From: Strigamia acuminata
Lineage: Eukaryota; Arthropoda; Chilopoda; Geophilomorpha; Linotaeniidae
Direction of reading: 5' to 3'
DNA: 64,000 nucleotides
NCBI GenBank assembly: GCA_949358305.1
Contig: OX442318.1
Span: 6,806,501 to 6,870,500, forward strand
Below are positions 32,549 through 43,866 of this stretch, in pieces. The first letter of the stretch is position 1; each line of letters begins with the position of its first letter. The position numbers and the translations under genes are program-made. Under the pieces are notes generated by a model. The model saw nothing but the letters and a program-made list of their open reading frames with translations, made no database searches and had not been told where the DNA came from.

Positions 32549-35132
32549 CTGTAGAAATCTGCGAAGTGGTAAAATCCTTTTTTGTCACAAACGCAAGCTA
32601 GTTTAACACAAATTAGCATTACTCGAGCTGAGTTCTTTTTGCGCCAATGTGTGAAGCCAAGTGTAATCACCTTTTCAACATTATTCTTCCATTTGGGTAA
32701 TTCACAGCATGTCCCTCGATTGAGTTCTATTGCTGAGACCCGTGAAAATCACTTGACCGTGCACGCCACACGTGTAAGTTTGGCAGAACCGGTAGCACCT
32801 TTTACCGTAGGATCAACTACCAACTTCTTCGGAAGCGCCTTTTACTTTAGGACCAACTTCCCCGGAAGCGCCTTTAATCTTAGGACCAACTTCCTCCCAG
32901 ACTCAATGCCAAAATGTGAAAAACATCATTACTTGCAATTTGTGGGATCCATCCATTGCTGTCAAAAGAAACAAAAAATTAAAATTAATAACCAACAATA
33001 AATAAAACATTAATTTCAATAAATTACCTGTAGAAATCTGCGTAGTGGTAAAATTCTTTTTCGTCACAAACGCAAGCTAGTTTAACACAAATTAGCATTA
33101 CTCGAGCTGAGTTCTTTTTGCGCCACTGTGTGAAGCCAAGTGTAATCACCTTTTCAACATTACTCTTCCATTTGGGTAATTCTTAGCATGTCCCTCGTTT
33201 GAGTTCTATTGCTGATACCCGTGAAAATCACTTGACCGTGCACGCCACACGTGTTAGTTTGGCAGAAGCGGTAGCGCCTTTTACTGTAGGACCAACTACC
33301 AACTTCTTTGGAAGCGCCTTTTATCTTAGGACCAACTTCCCCGGAAGCACCTTTTATCTTAGGATCAACTTCCTCCCAGACTCAATGCCAAACTGTGAAA
33401 AACATCATTACTTGCAATTTGTGGGATCCATCCATTGCTGTCAAAAGAAACAAAAAAATAAAATTAATAACCAACAATAAATAAAACATTAATTTAAATA
33501 AATTACCTGTAGAAATCTGCGTAGTGGTAAAATCCTTTTTCACCAGCAAACGCAAGCTAGTTTAACACAAATTAGCATTACTCGAGCTGAGTTCTTTTTG
33601 CGCCACTGTGTGAAGCCAAGTGTAATCACCTTTTCAACATTACTCTTCCATTTGGGTAATTCACAGCATGTCCCTCGTTTGAGTTCTACTGCTGATACCC
33701 GTGAAAATCACTTGACCGCGCATAAAAGACGATAGTGAGTGGTGGCTAACAATGCTCGGCTGCATATAGCGAGGTATAGCGCCTTGGTCTTGCCTATCAC
33801 ATATCAATTTACGCGCAGCGGTAGCGCCTTTTACTGTAGGACCAACTACCAACTTCTTTGGAAGCGCCTTTTATCTTAGGACCAACTTCCCTGGAAGCAC
33901 CTTTTATCTTAGGACCAACTTCCCCGGAAGCACCTTTTATCTTAGGATCAACTTCCTCCCAGACTCAATGCCAAACTGTGAAAAACATCATTACTTGCAA
34001 TTTGTGGGATCCATCCATTGCTGTCAAAAGAAACAAAAAATTAAAATTAATAACCAACAATAAATAAAACATTAATTTAAATAAATTACCTGCAGAAATC
34101 TGCGTAGTAGTAAAATCCTTTTTCATCAGCAAACGCAAGCTAGTTTAACACAAATTAGCATTACTCGAGCTGAGTTCTTTTTGCGCCACTGTGTGAAGCC
34201 AAGTGTAATCACCTTTTCAACATTACTCTTCCATTTGGGTAATTCTTAGCATGTCCCTCGTTTGAGTTCTATTGCTGATACCCGTGAAAATCACTTGACC
34301 GTGCACGCCACACGTGTTAGTTTGGCAGAAGCGGTAGCGCCTTTTACTGTAGGACCAACTACCAACTTCTTTGGAAGCGCCTTTTATCTTAGGACCAACT
34401 TCCCCGGAAGCACCTTTTATCTTAGGATCAACTTCCCCGGAAGCACCTTTTATCTTAGGATCAACTTCCTCTCAGACTCAATGCCAAACTGTGAAAAACA
34501 TCATTACTTGCAATTTGTGGGTCCCATCCATTGCTGTCAAAAGAAACAAAAAATAAAATTAATAACCAACAATAAATAAAACATTAATTTAAATAAATTA
34601 CCTGTAGAAATCTGCGTAGTGGTAAAATCCTTTTTCATCAGCAAACGCAAGCTAGTTTAACACAAATTAGCATTACTCGAGCTGAGTTCTTTTTGCGCCA
34701 CTGTGTGAAGCCAAGTGTAATCACCTTTTCAACATTACTCTTCCATTTGGGTAATTCACAGCATGTCCCTCGTTTGAGTTCTATTGCTGATACCCGTGAA
34801 AATCACTTGACCGCGCATAAAAGACGATAGTGAGTGGTGGCTAACAATGCTCGGCTGCATATAGCGAAGTATAGCGCCTTGGTCTTGCCTATCACATATC
34901 AATTTACGCGCAGCGGTAGCGCCTTTTACTGTAGGACCAACTACCAACTTCTTTGGAAGCGCCTTTTATCTTAGGACCAACTTCCCCGGAAGCACCTTTT
35001 ATCTTAGGATCAACTTCCTCCCAGACTCAATGCCAAACTGTGAAAAACATCATTGCTTGCAATTTGCGGATCCCATCCATTGTTGTCGAAAGAAACAAGA
35101 AAAAATAAACATTATCAATTTAAACAAATTAC
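32549..35132. repeat. Tandem array of five 480-580 bp units
   Basis: The marker TAGAAATCTGCG recurs at 32551, 33030, 33509, 34092 and 34604, with a decayed sixth at about 35131, giving spacings of 479, 479, 583, 512 and about 527 bp. Each unit contains an internal 30-bp subrepeat (CTTTTATCTTAGGACCAACT) present two to four times. Units 3 and 5 share a block of about 110 bp (around 33722-33825 and 34815-34915) in place of a shorter segment, so the array has a two-step higher-order history. On the minus strand each unit is bounded by a TTTTGACAG acceptor and a CTACAG/GTAATT donor, for example exon-like 32958-32549. Confidence 0.95.
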
Positions 35133-36276
35133 TTTTAGAAATCTGCAACTTCACGCGACGTGTTGCACAAAAGCCAAAATCCATGGAATGAGGCAGCAAG
35201 CGGTCGACCATTGGGTTTATGTGCTCTTTTGCATATTGCGTATCGAGTTCGTGTTTCCAGGTCGTCACTTGGAGACACGAATTCGATCAAAGACTTGCAA
35301 AACCTTTATTCTTCTAACTTTTGCAGACATTACATACACAAATCAGTCTCCAAACGGCAGCAATTAATTTCCCTGAAAAAAAGAAAAATAACAAACGAAC
35401 AAACAACTTATTAATGGCAAAACATCCACGGTGTAATGCCATGCAAATAACATTACATGTCCTAATCGTGTTTCTTTTTACATACTCATGGTATAACATT
35501 AAGCCAGTATGAAACATACTTCTTCTGAAAAACATTGCAGATATAAATCGACCTGCAAAAAGAAAAAATCGTGACGCGCGCTTGAAAACTTTTCATGCCC
35601 CAACCCCAACTATTAAAATTCAATTGAAAACATTTCTGCATTCCTTCCATCCAAGTGTGACACATCAAATCATTAAATTGAGCCTGTAGGAAAAATAATT
35701 AAATTTCTTTTCAAATTTTAGTAATCAACAAGTATTTCTTAATTCGTATTCACAGAAATGTTTCTAATTTACCAAGTTGGTTGCCAATGGTTGCTGCTGT
35801 TCTAGGCCATTACGTCACGTTTCGCTGCTCTTCTTCCTACAATGCAGTCTCGTTCTTATTTCCTGTCTTACGATCGGACTTACAACCAGTAGTTACGTCA
35901 CTTCCGGGTAACGAATCGTAATACCGCTGGAAAGAGAAAAAAATAAAAATAAATAAACCAACAATTTATTAATGTCAAATTAAAAACATTTGAGAAAAAT
36001 TGTGACAAGTATGGCCGTGCAGGAACTCTACATAAAGAAAGGACGCCTCAAATCTGTAGAAAAAATAAATTTCTTTTGCAATTTTAGTATTCATAAGCCT
36101 ATCGTATTTCACATTTAATTCAAAGCGAAATTTATTTACCCAAGTGTGTGTGCTGATGAACACACTCAGCCGCCATTTGTTCGAATTACTAAGTTTCTTG
36201 AAAATTAAAAATTAAAAATACCAAAATTCATTAAGGAATTTCCTAAAATATTGATAAATTTAAAAAGTGCACTTAC
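35133..36276. other. Gene-free repeat-rich stretch
   Basis: Single copies of modules that recur further right (GGTTGCTGCTGT near 35790, CCCAAGTGTGTGTGCT near 36139, an exon-like block near 35990-36060). Minus-strand splice-like signals recur. No conserved protein is recognised. Confidence 0.5.
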
Positions 36277-36354
36277 CAATCTACATTTTGAAGCTCAGGA
36301 AACTTTATTCCTCATCAAGGCGAGGAGAGATTCGATTTCACCGTGGTCCGCCTT
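36277..36354 (-). other. Exon-like module A, copy 1
   Basis: On the minus strand it is bounded by a CTACCAG acceptor and a TTG/GTAAGT donor. It is related to four more modules (36795-36900, 39757-39866, 40274-40377, 41060-41162). It is the shortest copy at 78 nt, with the middle deleted. Confidence 0.55.
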
Positions 36355-36794
36355 CTGGTAGAAAAAAAAAACTAAAAATGCCAAAAATCGTTATAAATCT
36401 TAATTGTAGTTTAGATAAACAAACTCAAATTCCCACCTCGAACTGAGTAGATGGCTGAAGATTAATTCTCAATATACCACCCAATGGTTGCCATTGACAT
36501 CGCGTCAGACTGCATACTGTTCTACTTCCCACAATGCAATCTGGTTCTTACCTGCGGTCGCTGTGATTGGCTCAGAACTGGCTTAGTTCTGAGCCACTTC
36601 TCTGCAATCCGCATGTGCATGATCTTTCTCATCAAGACTAGGATATTGTGAATTTGATATTATTATTATTACTAACCCCAAGGGCCATGTTTGAATTCAG
36701 GCATCGTTTACTGTGCTTTTCAAAAATATTAAAATATGGCTGATTCATTAAATTATTTCCAATATTTTTGTTAAATTTGGAAAATATACTTACA

Positions 36795-36900
36795 CATTTT
36801 GAACATCTAGGGACTTCATTTCCCATCTTGAAGTTGTGGATGGCTCAGAATCAAATCTCTAAAAATGGCTCTGAGATTTATTTTCAATGTGGTCTGCTTT
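36795..36900 (-). other. Exon-like module A, copy 2
   Basis: 106 nt bounded on the minus strand by an AGACAG acceptor and a TGTAAGT donor. One frame reads TLKINLRAI and LILSHP before a TGA near its end. This frame is shared with copies 3, 4 and 5. Confidence 0.55.
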
Positions 36901-36933
36901 CTGTCTTAAAAAAAAGAAATTTTATAATTTTAT

Positions 36934-37651
36934 GAGAAAAATTGGGAATTTTACGAGAAAAATTGGGAATTTTACGAGAAAAATTGGGAATTTTACGAGA
37001 AAAATTGGGAATTTTACGAGAAAAATTGGGAATTTTACGAGAAAAATTGGGAATTTTACGAGAAAAATTGGGAATTTTACGAGAAAAATTGGGAATTTTA
37101 CGAGAAAAATTGGGAATTTTACGAGAAAAATTGGGAATTTTACGAGAAAAATTGGGAATTTTACGAGAAAAATTGAGAATTTTACGAGAAAAATTGGGAA
37201 TTTTACGAGAAAAATTGGGAATTTTACGAGAAAAATTGGGAATTTTACGAGAAAAATTGGGAATTTTACGAGAAAAATTGGGAAGTTTACGAGAAAAATT
37301 GGGAATTTTACGAGAAAAATTGGGAATTTTGCGAGAAAAATTGGGAAGTTTACGAGAAAAATTGGGAATTTTACGAGAAAAATTGGGAATTTTACGAGAA
37401 AAATTGGGAATTTTACGAGAAAAATTGGGAATTTTACGAGAAAAATTGGGAATTTTACGAGAAAAATTGGGAATTTTACGAGAAAAATTGGGAAGTTTAC
37501 GAGAAAAATTGGGAAGTTTACGAGAAAAATTGGGAATTTTACGAGAAAAATTGGGAAGTTTACGAGAAAAATTGGGAAGTTTACGAGAAAAATTGGGAAT
37601 TTTACGAGAAAAATTGGGAAGTTTACGAGAAAAATTGGGAATTTTTCTTGC
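36934..37651. repeat. 21-bp minisatellite, about 34 copies
   Basis: The unit TTTTACGAGAAAAATTGGGA plus one A is repeated with only rare G/T swaps (GGGAAGTTT variants). Since 21 is a multiple of three, all frames without a stop in one unit stay open throughout, giving false 240-265 residue heptad proteins on both strands. Confidence 0.97.
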
Positions 37652-39560
37652 AATTCTAATCTGGCTGTGAGTTTCGGTTGAATAAAATTTTTTTAAAAAA
37701 TCGATATTTCAATTTTTTTTCGATTTTAATCATTTTTTCGTGTTTTTACGCCGATTAAACCTGATATTAAATGATTTCTACACAGACTGAGCCCTATTAT
37801 TACACGGTTTAACACTGTTTAACCCCGATAATACACGTTTTACGTTGTCAGACGACAGTTGTCAGTTAACACTACTATAGATGCTTCACTGCATCAAAAT
37901 TAACAAATACATATGATGTTTTTACTTTTAATATTTTTTTTGGTTTAACTTTGAAAAAGTTTACTTTAAAATAATGTGAAACTATTGTTAAAAGGTATCA
38001 TACTGCCTCATTTAAACCCCCGGGTTCATTCAAACGCCGGGCCCGAATAAACGCCGGGGCTTCGGCGGCGTTTATTGCACCGCGCGCCGCCCCGAACCGA
38101 CTTTACTGGGAGGGGGTCGGTATTTCAAAACTTTACAAAATATTTTTAATAACTTATTATAAAAACGTGTGAACTCATGTAAAATTCGGATAGAATAATG
38201 CAAAAACGTCTAAAATCGGGTTCAAACCGTGTAAAATCGTGCTCCATCGAGTTCAAACTGTATAAGAATGCGCAAAAACATACAAAATGATTAAAATCGA
38301 AAAAAAAATTGATAAAACTGTAAGACGTATTAAAAACGGGAGGACACTACGTTAAACCAGTTGGAAAAAATAAATTTCTTTTGAAAATTTATTATTCATA
38401 TTTAATATTCATATTCATATTCATATTCACATTTAATTTGAGGCAAAATTTATTCACCCAAGTATATGTGCTCATGAACAGACTCGTTCGAATTCAGCAA
38501 GTTTCGTAAAAATTAAAAATACCGAAATTCATTAAATTATTTCCTAAAAACCTCAATAACACACGTTTTTAAATCTTTCTACATTCCTTCCAAGCAAGTA
38601 TCGCCGTGCAGGATCACTACATAAAGAAGGGGCGCCTAAAATCTTTACAATAAGCTTGTAGAAAAAATAAATCTCTTTTAAAATTTTAATATTCAACCAG
38701 CATATCTTAATTCGTATTGAATTTGAGACGGAATTTACCTCGATTTATAAAGTGATTAAGTTGTAAATAATAAATTTTTTAAGATTTACTTACACAAGTG
38801 TGTGTTTGTGCATTTCCTCGTCGAACTCGAACATGTCGACGAAGGCCAATTGTGGTGTCATTATGGCGGCTGTATAGTTGGATATTTAATCTGAAATAAA
38901 GAGGAAAGCAAATTAAATACACAATTTACACAAAAATATTTAAAATAATAAATTTTCAAAGGAAAATATATATTTTTATTAATATTTTTCTTATTTTTCC
39001 TTTTCTCCCCCATTATTCATGTAAAATTCCAAATTGTTCTTGCAATTCTAATCGGGCTGGAAGTTTTACTTGTAGGTGAATAAAAGTTTTCAAAAAATCA
39101 ATTTTTTAATTTTTTTATCGTGCTTTTACAACTATTTAACCTCAATAACACACGTTTTAAAACTTTATACGTTGACAGATGGCACCTGTCAGTTTACAAT
39201 AGATGCTTCGCTGCATCACAAATTCGAAGGTTTACTTTAAAATAAATTGAATGTACGGTATTGTTAAAGGTATTTCAAAACTTTACAGAAATTTTTTCAA
39301 CAACATATTGTAAAGACAGTATGTACTCATGTAAACATCGGATAAAATAATGTAAAAACGTCTAAAATCGGGTTCAAACCGTGTAAAATCGTGCTACATC
39401 GGGTTCAAACAGTATAACAATGCGCAAAAACATGACAAAATGATTAAAATCGAAAAAAAAAATCGATAAAACTTTAAGACGTATTAAAAACGGCAGGACA
39501 CCACGTTAAACCAGTTGGAAAAAATAAATTTCTTTTGAAAATTTATTATTCATAAGTAAT
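37652..39560. other. Gene-free stretch with internal duplication
   Basis: 37646-38420 and 39033-39560 are diverged direct copies (shared TTCTTGCAATTCTAATC, ATAGATGCTTC.CTGCATCA and CGTCTAAAATCGGGTTCAAA). Between them lies a minus-strand exon-like block at about 38820-38897 with an ATG, an open frame of 23 codons and a GTAAGT donor. A CpG-rich island is at 38020-38115. Confidence 0.6.
38020..38115. other. CpG-rich island with hairpin
   Basis: About 95 bp of GC-rich sequence in an AT-rich setting. AATAAACGCCG (38046-38056) pairs perfectly with CGGCGTTTATT (38066-38076) around a loop containing CTTCGG. I cannot assign a function. Confidence 0.6.
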
Positions 39561-39576
39561 ATCTTAATAAACATTT

Positions 39577-39693
39577 AATTTGAGGCAAAATTTATTTACC
39601 CAAGTATGTGTGCTCATGAACAGACTCGTGCTGAATTCGAACGAGTCTGTTCATGAGCACACATACTTGAGTAAATAAATTTTGCCTCAAATT
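39577..39693. repeat. 117-bp near-perfect palindrome
   Basis: Two 53-bp arms (39577-39629 and 39641-39693) match at 52 of 53 positions around an 11-nt centre containing GAATTC. The arm sequence also occurs singly near 38430-38495 and 36115-36165, so one copy of a dispersed module was duplicated in inverted orientation. Confidence 0.95.
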
Positions 39694-39756
39694 AAAAATA
39701 TCGAAATTCATTAAATTATTTCCTAAAATATGGTTATATTTGAAAAATGTACTTAC

Positions 39757-39866
39757 CAATGTATAATTTGAAGCTCAGAAAATCTGATTTCTCATCACGG
39801 CAGAGTGGATGGCTCCGAATCGAGTTGTTAATAATGGCGGCGAGATTCGATTTCAGCGTGGGCCTT
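39757..39866 (-). other. Exon-like module A, copy 3
   Basis: 110 nt, with a minus-strand acceptor GAACAG and donor TTG/GTAAGT. One frame is open across the whole module (starts RPTLKSN, contains AIINN). It lies 517 bp from copy 4, almost the same as the 518 bp between copies 1 and 2, so a unit of about 517 bp was duplicated. Confidence 0.55.
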
Positions 39867-40273
39867 CTGTTCAAAAAAAAAAAACGAAATATGTCAAAAT
39901 TCGTTAAATTATTCCGCTGTTTTTAAACTATTCTGAAACATTTACAATCTTAAATATGTATATATATAAACAAACTCAAATTCCCACCTCGAAACGATTG
40001 GATGGCTGAAGATTAAATCTAAATATACAGGCCAATTGTTGCTGCTGTCATAGCCATCGCATCAGGCAGTCTGAGCTTTACTGCGCATGTGCGTGACCTG
40101 CTCCGAGGCTATAGTCCGTGCACGGTATCTTGTCTTGATGCTAAATTCAGTATTTTCTCAGTAATTTCTTTCAATTCAGCCATTTTGAAACAGTTTGTTT
40201 CTCAAAAATTAAAAATATCGCGATTCAATAAACCATTCCTTAAAATATTGATAAATTTGAGAAATGTACTTAC

Positions 40274-40377
40274 CAATGCATATTTTGAACATGAGCAAAC
40301 TTCATTTCTCATCTGGACTGAGGATTAAATTCTTCAAAATGGCGATGGGATTTGATTTCAACGTGTTCTGCATTCTT
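40274..40377 (-). other. Exon-like module A, copy 4
   Basis: 104 nt, with a minus-strand acceptor TTTAG and donor TTG/GTAAGT. The shared frame reads TLKSN, AILKN and LILS, then TGA after DEK. Confidence 0.55.
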
Positions 40378-41059
40378 CTAAAGAACAAATAAAAATGCCC
40401 CAGTTTGTTAAATTATTCAGTTGCACAAAGTTCATTCTGAAACATTTATAATCTTAATTATGGTTCAAAAGAAGCAATTTGTATTTCCCACCTCGAAATC
40501 ATTCTAAACATACCGACCAATGGTTGCTCCTGTCGTGGCCATCGTGTCAGTTCACCTCGCACTGTTCTTCTTCCCACGAGCGACTACTGCGCATGTGCGT
40601 GGACATGGCTCGTAAACCGATGTTAGGTGATTTTCTAAAAACATAAACTAAAACAAAACATAAACAAAAAGATTTTTTTTAAATTTCGGCCATGATCCAA
40701 TATGATAATCACGTAATTTCATCGGGTGGAAGAAGTCTGAACAATTCTAATAAATAAAACATCATAATAAATAAAGCGTCGTATTTGGTGGTTTGCGCTG
40801 CAGTGAAGCAAAGGCGGAGTTTGTTTTGAAATATGCCGGTCATAAAACAAAAACGTCCGTCGATTTATTTGTAAATATAAACAAATACTCGAGTTGATTA
40901 TTATATTCCAAAATATGCATCAAAACCTGGAAATTATCATTTTTGTTAGTGATTTTAATATTTCATTAAATAACTAGCAGTACCCGGCCACACTACATTG
41001 TTACTTATATAGATTAAAAATACTGCAATTCATTAAACCATATCCTAAAATGTACTTAC

Positions 41060-41162
41060 TGATATGTATTTTGTACACCATAAAACTTGATTACCTACAG
41101 GTGGATGTGTTGGATGGCTAAAAACGAAATTGCTGCAAATGGCGACGACATTTGTTTTCAGT
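41060..41162 (-). other. Exon-like module A, copy 5
   Basis: 103 nt, with a minus-strand acceptor GACCAG and donor GTAAGT. The shared frame reads RLKTN, VVAI and FSHP. An alternative donor CTGTAG/GTAATC occurs inside it. Confidence 0.5.
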
Positions 41163-41503
41163 CTGGTCCGTTTTAAAGAAATATACCAGAATTCGTTAAA
41201 TTATTCAGTCGCAAATAATCAATTTTCAACAAACAAAAAAATCAAAAACGAAATATCTCTCATTTGCAATCTTTAATCATTTATTTTCTTTACAAAAAAA
41301 TCAAATTTAGGCCTTAAAATGAATTTATGCAGCTATAGTCAAGTGAATTTTTAAAATTAAGATTAAAAATCAACATTTAAAATCAAATACGTGTATAAAA
41401 CATAGTTTATTAAATAAAATCCAATTTTTTAACACTTATAAAGGGTAAGAAGAAAACGAAACACGACTACACTATAATAGCTAACATTTTATAGACTAAA
41501 CAC

Positions 41504-42550
41504 TCAATAAGCGCTTCTTGATCCTAGTACTAAAACAACGACAATGACGAATACACCTTTAATTGGCCCAGTGCTCGCCTCGCCGAAATTCGGTTGGCAA
41601 CTCATTCCAGGGTCTCCGCAGCCAACAGGCGCCATTACTGTCGCATTCATAGAATTCTGACCATCATTCTCCACAAACAGAGCCGATTGGTCTTGAAACG
41701 GTGGCAAAATTATTTTAATAGGTCCAACCGTCGGCTGTAATTTCGTGCAGTAGTTGATTAGACAATCGTTTTCAATGGCGGCCACTCGCTGACTGAATCC
41801 TGGCGGACAAGTGCGCAGATTGCGCATCTCCCGACCCGGTTTACTTTCGTTTTGAAGCATTGCCGGTGCCGTGGTCAAAGGATTTCCATTGACACAGGTG
41901 AAAAAGCCACCAAAAGGTGCCGAATAGTGCAGCCCTTCGTCGTAAGCATTGCTCACGCACACGTGCAGATCGTCGGCCAAACGCAAATCAATGAACGACA
42001 CCGGAGACATTTCTTCGCCCTAGTCAGCGGATGGTCCGTTTGAGCGCCGACTCGATGTTCGAGTCGGGCGGCGATTGGATCAAGTAAGTTAAATGTTGTT
42101 GCGCGCTTGCATTCGCGTGATCATCGACTTCTCGTTGATCTGGCGGCGTTTTGCGTCCAAATAGTTCCTGTCGAAGGAGCTTTGTATGCCTATCCCCGCC
42201 AAACGGAAGCCCAAGTCGATGTCCAAAGACGAGGACGTTACGCTGCTGTAATTCATGTAATGCTCGAATAATTCGGCAGTGGTTTGCAGAGTGCTTTCTT
42301 TGGTCGAAACTGCGAGCACGCTGTCGGGTATTAGATACGTTCCGTCTTCGGTTGTGCGGCATAGGTCGTAGGTGAATTCTAAAACTCTTCCGAGCACCTT
42401 GTTGCGAAGACTGTCCCAACCGTGGCCTGGTAATGCTTCTAATTTGTGAATATTATCGCAAGCGGTGCGGTTGTAGTTGCCGTGTGTTGTTGCGATGTGG
42501 TGGGAAATGGTGGCGGCAAGTAGCCAGATCGTTCCGAGACGACCCGTCAT
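41504..42550 (-). pseudogene. Broken perforin-2 (MPEG1-like) gene lacking the MACPF core
   Basis: Two minus-strand frames of one gene are visible. 42550-42089 gives the signal peptide and first 150 or so residues of the MPEG1 family (ALPGHGWDSLRN, then C.TTEDG.YLIPD). 42010-41504 gives the C-terminal part (LHVCVSN, PFGGFF.C, CPPGFSQ) with a final membrane segment. Perforin-2 is a phagosomal or secreted pore-forming immune effector of about 700 residues. After the first frame a one-base shift continues the family for about 20 codons and then stops. The central MACPF region, including the YGTH signature and membrane-inserting helices (roughly 300-350 residues), is absent, and no usable donor/acceptor pair spans the gap. 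A spliced 5' UTR (acceptor at 42551-42552) is still recognisable. It is most likely a pseudogene; an assembly collapse is the alternative. Confidence 0.8.
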
Positions 42551-42649
42551 CTATAACGTTTAATTTGTTTAGAAATGTCGAGGAAAGGAGTGGATGGAGG
42601 CGCGATAAGTCCGATACTTACTTCAAGCTCTGCAACTTGTGAACACGCC

Positions 42650-43860
42650 GAATAATAAATGACGATGTATAATCGAAAAATCGTTTTGGGTGAAGTCGCG
42701 CCTTGTTTCTGTTACATAACTATCGTAGGCCTCGTTTTCAGTAGTATTTTCCCATGTAGTGCCTCACTTTTGTTAGATAAACAAACTGTAATCTTATCTG
42801 TTTCCAGGTGTAGAGTGATATGTGAATAATTTATATCCTATATTATTATTATGCTGCTTAATTGGAAAAATTATGCGAGTATGATCGTACTCGCATATTT
42901 TTTTTTAATTTTTACTGTTGGAATAAAGATGCATCTTTGTTTTTCCTTTTGTAAATATACAATGTGTGGCAGTTAAGGTGCGCGCCATAAGTATAGAATA
43001 ATCAGTTTTTGTAATATTTGTTTTTGCACTTTATCTGGAAGCAAATTAATTTTTTTATAAGTGTATTATGTCATTACAATTCGTATATAAAAATATCAGG
43101 TTTTTCAATTTTTGTAGAAAATAAATTTGGCAGTAAATTTACAAAAAAATGGGAGTGACTTAAGTATAGAATATTACAAACACCATAATGCGCTGCAGTG
43201 AAGCTCAGGCGGAGTTTGTATTCAAGTGCGCTTTCCTGCCGAACGTAGAAGAAAAACGTTCGGGTATGGGACGGGATCGCTGCAAAACGAGGCGTAAACT
43301 CCAATTTTGGCCGTTAAAATGATTTTACGCACCGATAAGTGTCATCGAGGATTCAAATACATTTTTGCCGTTCATCTCGCTGCATTATTATTTATTACGG
43401 AGTATTAATCACTAAACCAACTCAAAATATTTTACAAAATAATTTATACATTTCATTATTTTTATGTACAATTACGATGCCATTTATTGGGCCGATTTTA
43501 AGTTCTAGACATTTAAATTACTGTCAATTTGCTATCACATCTCTTTAAATTTGATCATTTCCTGAGCTTCCAACAGTTAAGACAAATAAATAACATTTAG
43601 CCGCATCTGATAATTAAATTAAATTAAACTAAATAAATAAATAAATAAATCCAAAAATTATAAATAAATGAAATAAATAAATTGTATAAAAAAGCAAATA
43701 TCTTGTAGAGTAATGATATTTTTCTTCTTTTGTAAATAAATAAATTTAAAAAAGAAAAAATTAAGTAAAGCGTACATTGGTTTTGGGGGAATGTAAAGGA
43801 ATGTTGATAAATTGATGAGAATTTGCAAATTTCGATCAGAAAGAAAATGGAAGACGGGGA
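42650..43860. other. Gene-free stretch between MPEG1 relic and HSL
   Basis: AT-rich sequence without convincing ORFs. 43185-43320 resembles 40795-40875 (GCGCTGCAGTGAAGC and GGCGGAGTTTGT), a dispersed repeat. An AAATAAATA-rich tract lies at 43620-43680. Confidence 0.6.
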
Positions 43861-43866
43861 CTTTTC

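Noticed and set aside
36887-37681. 264-residue open frame (NFTRKIG heptads) and frames of 242-243 residues in other registers
   Set aside because: Produced by the 21-bp minisatellite, with equally long frames on both strands; no start context or domain.
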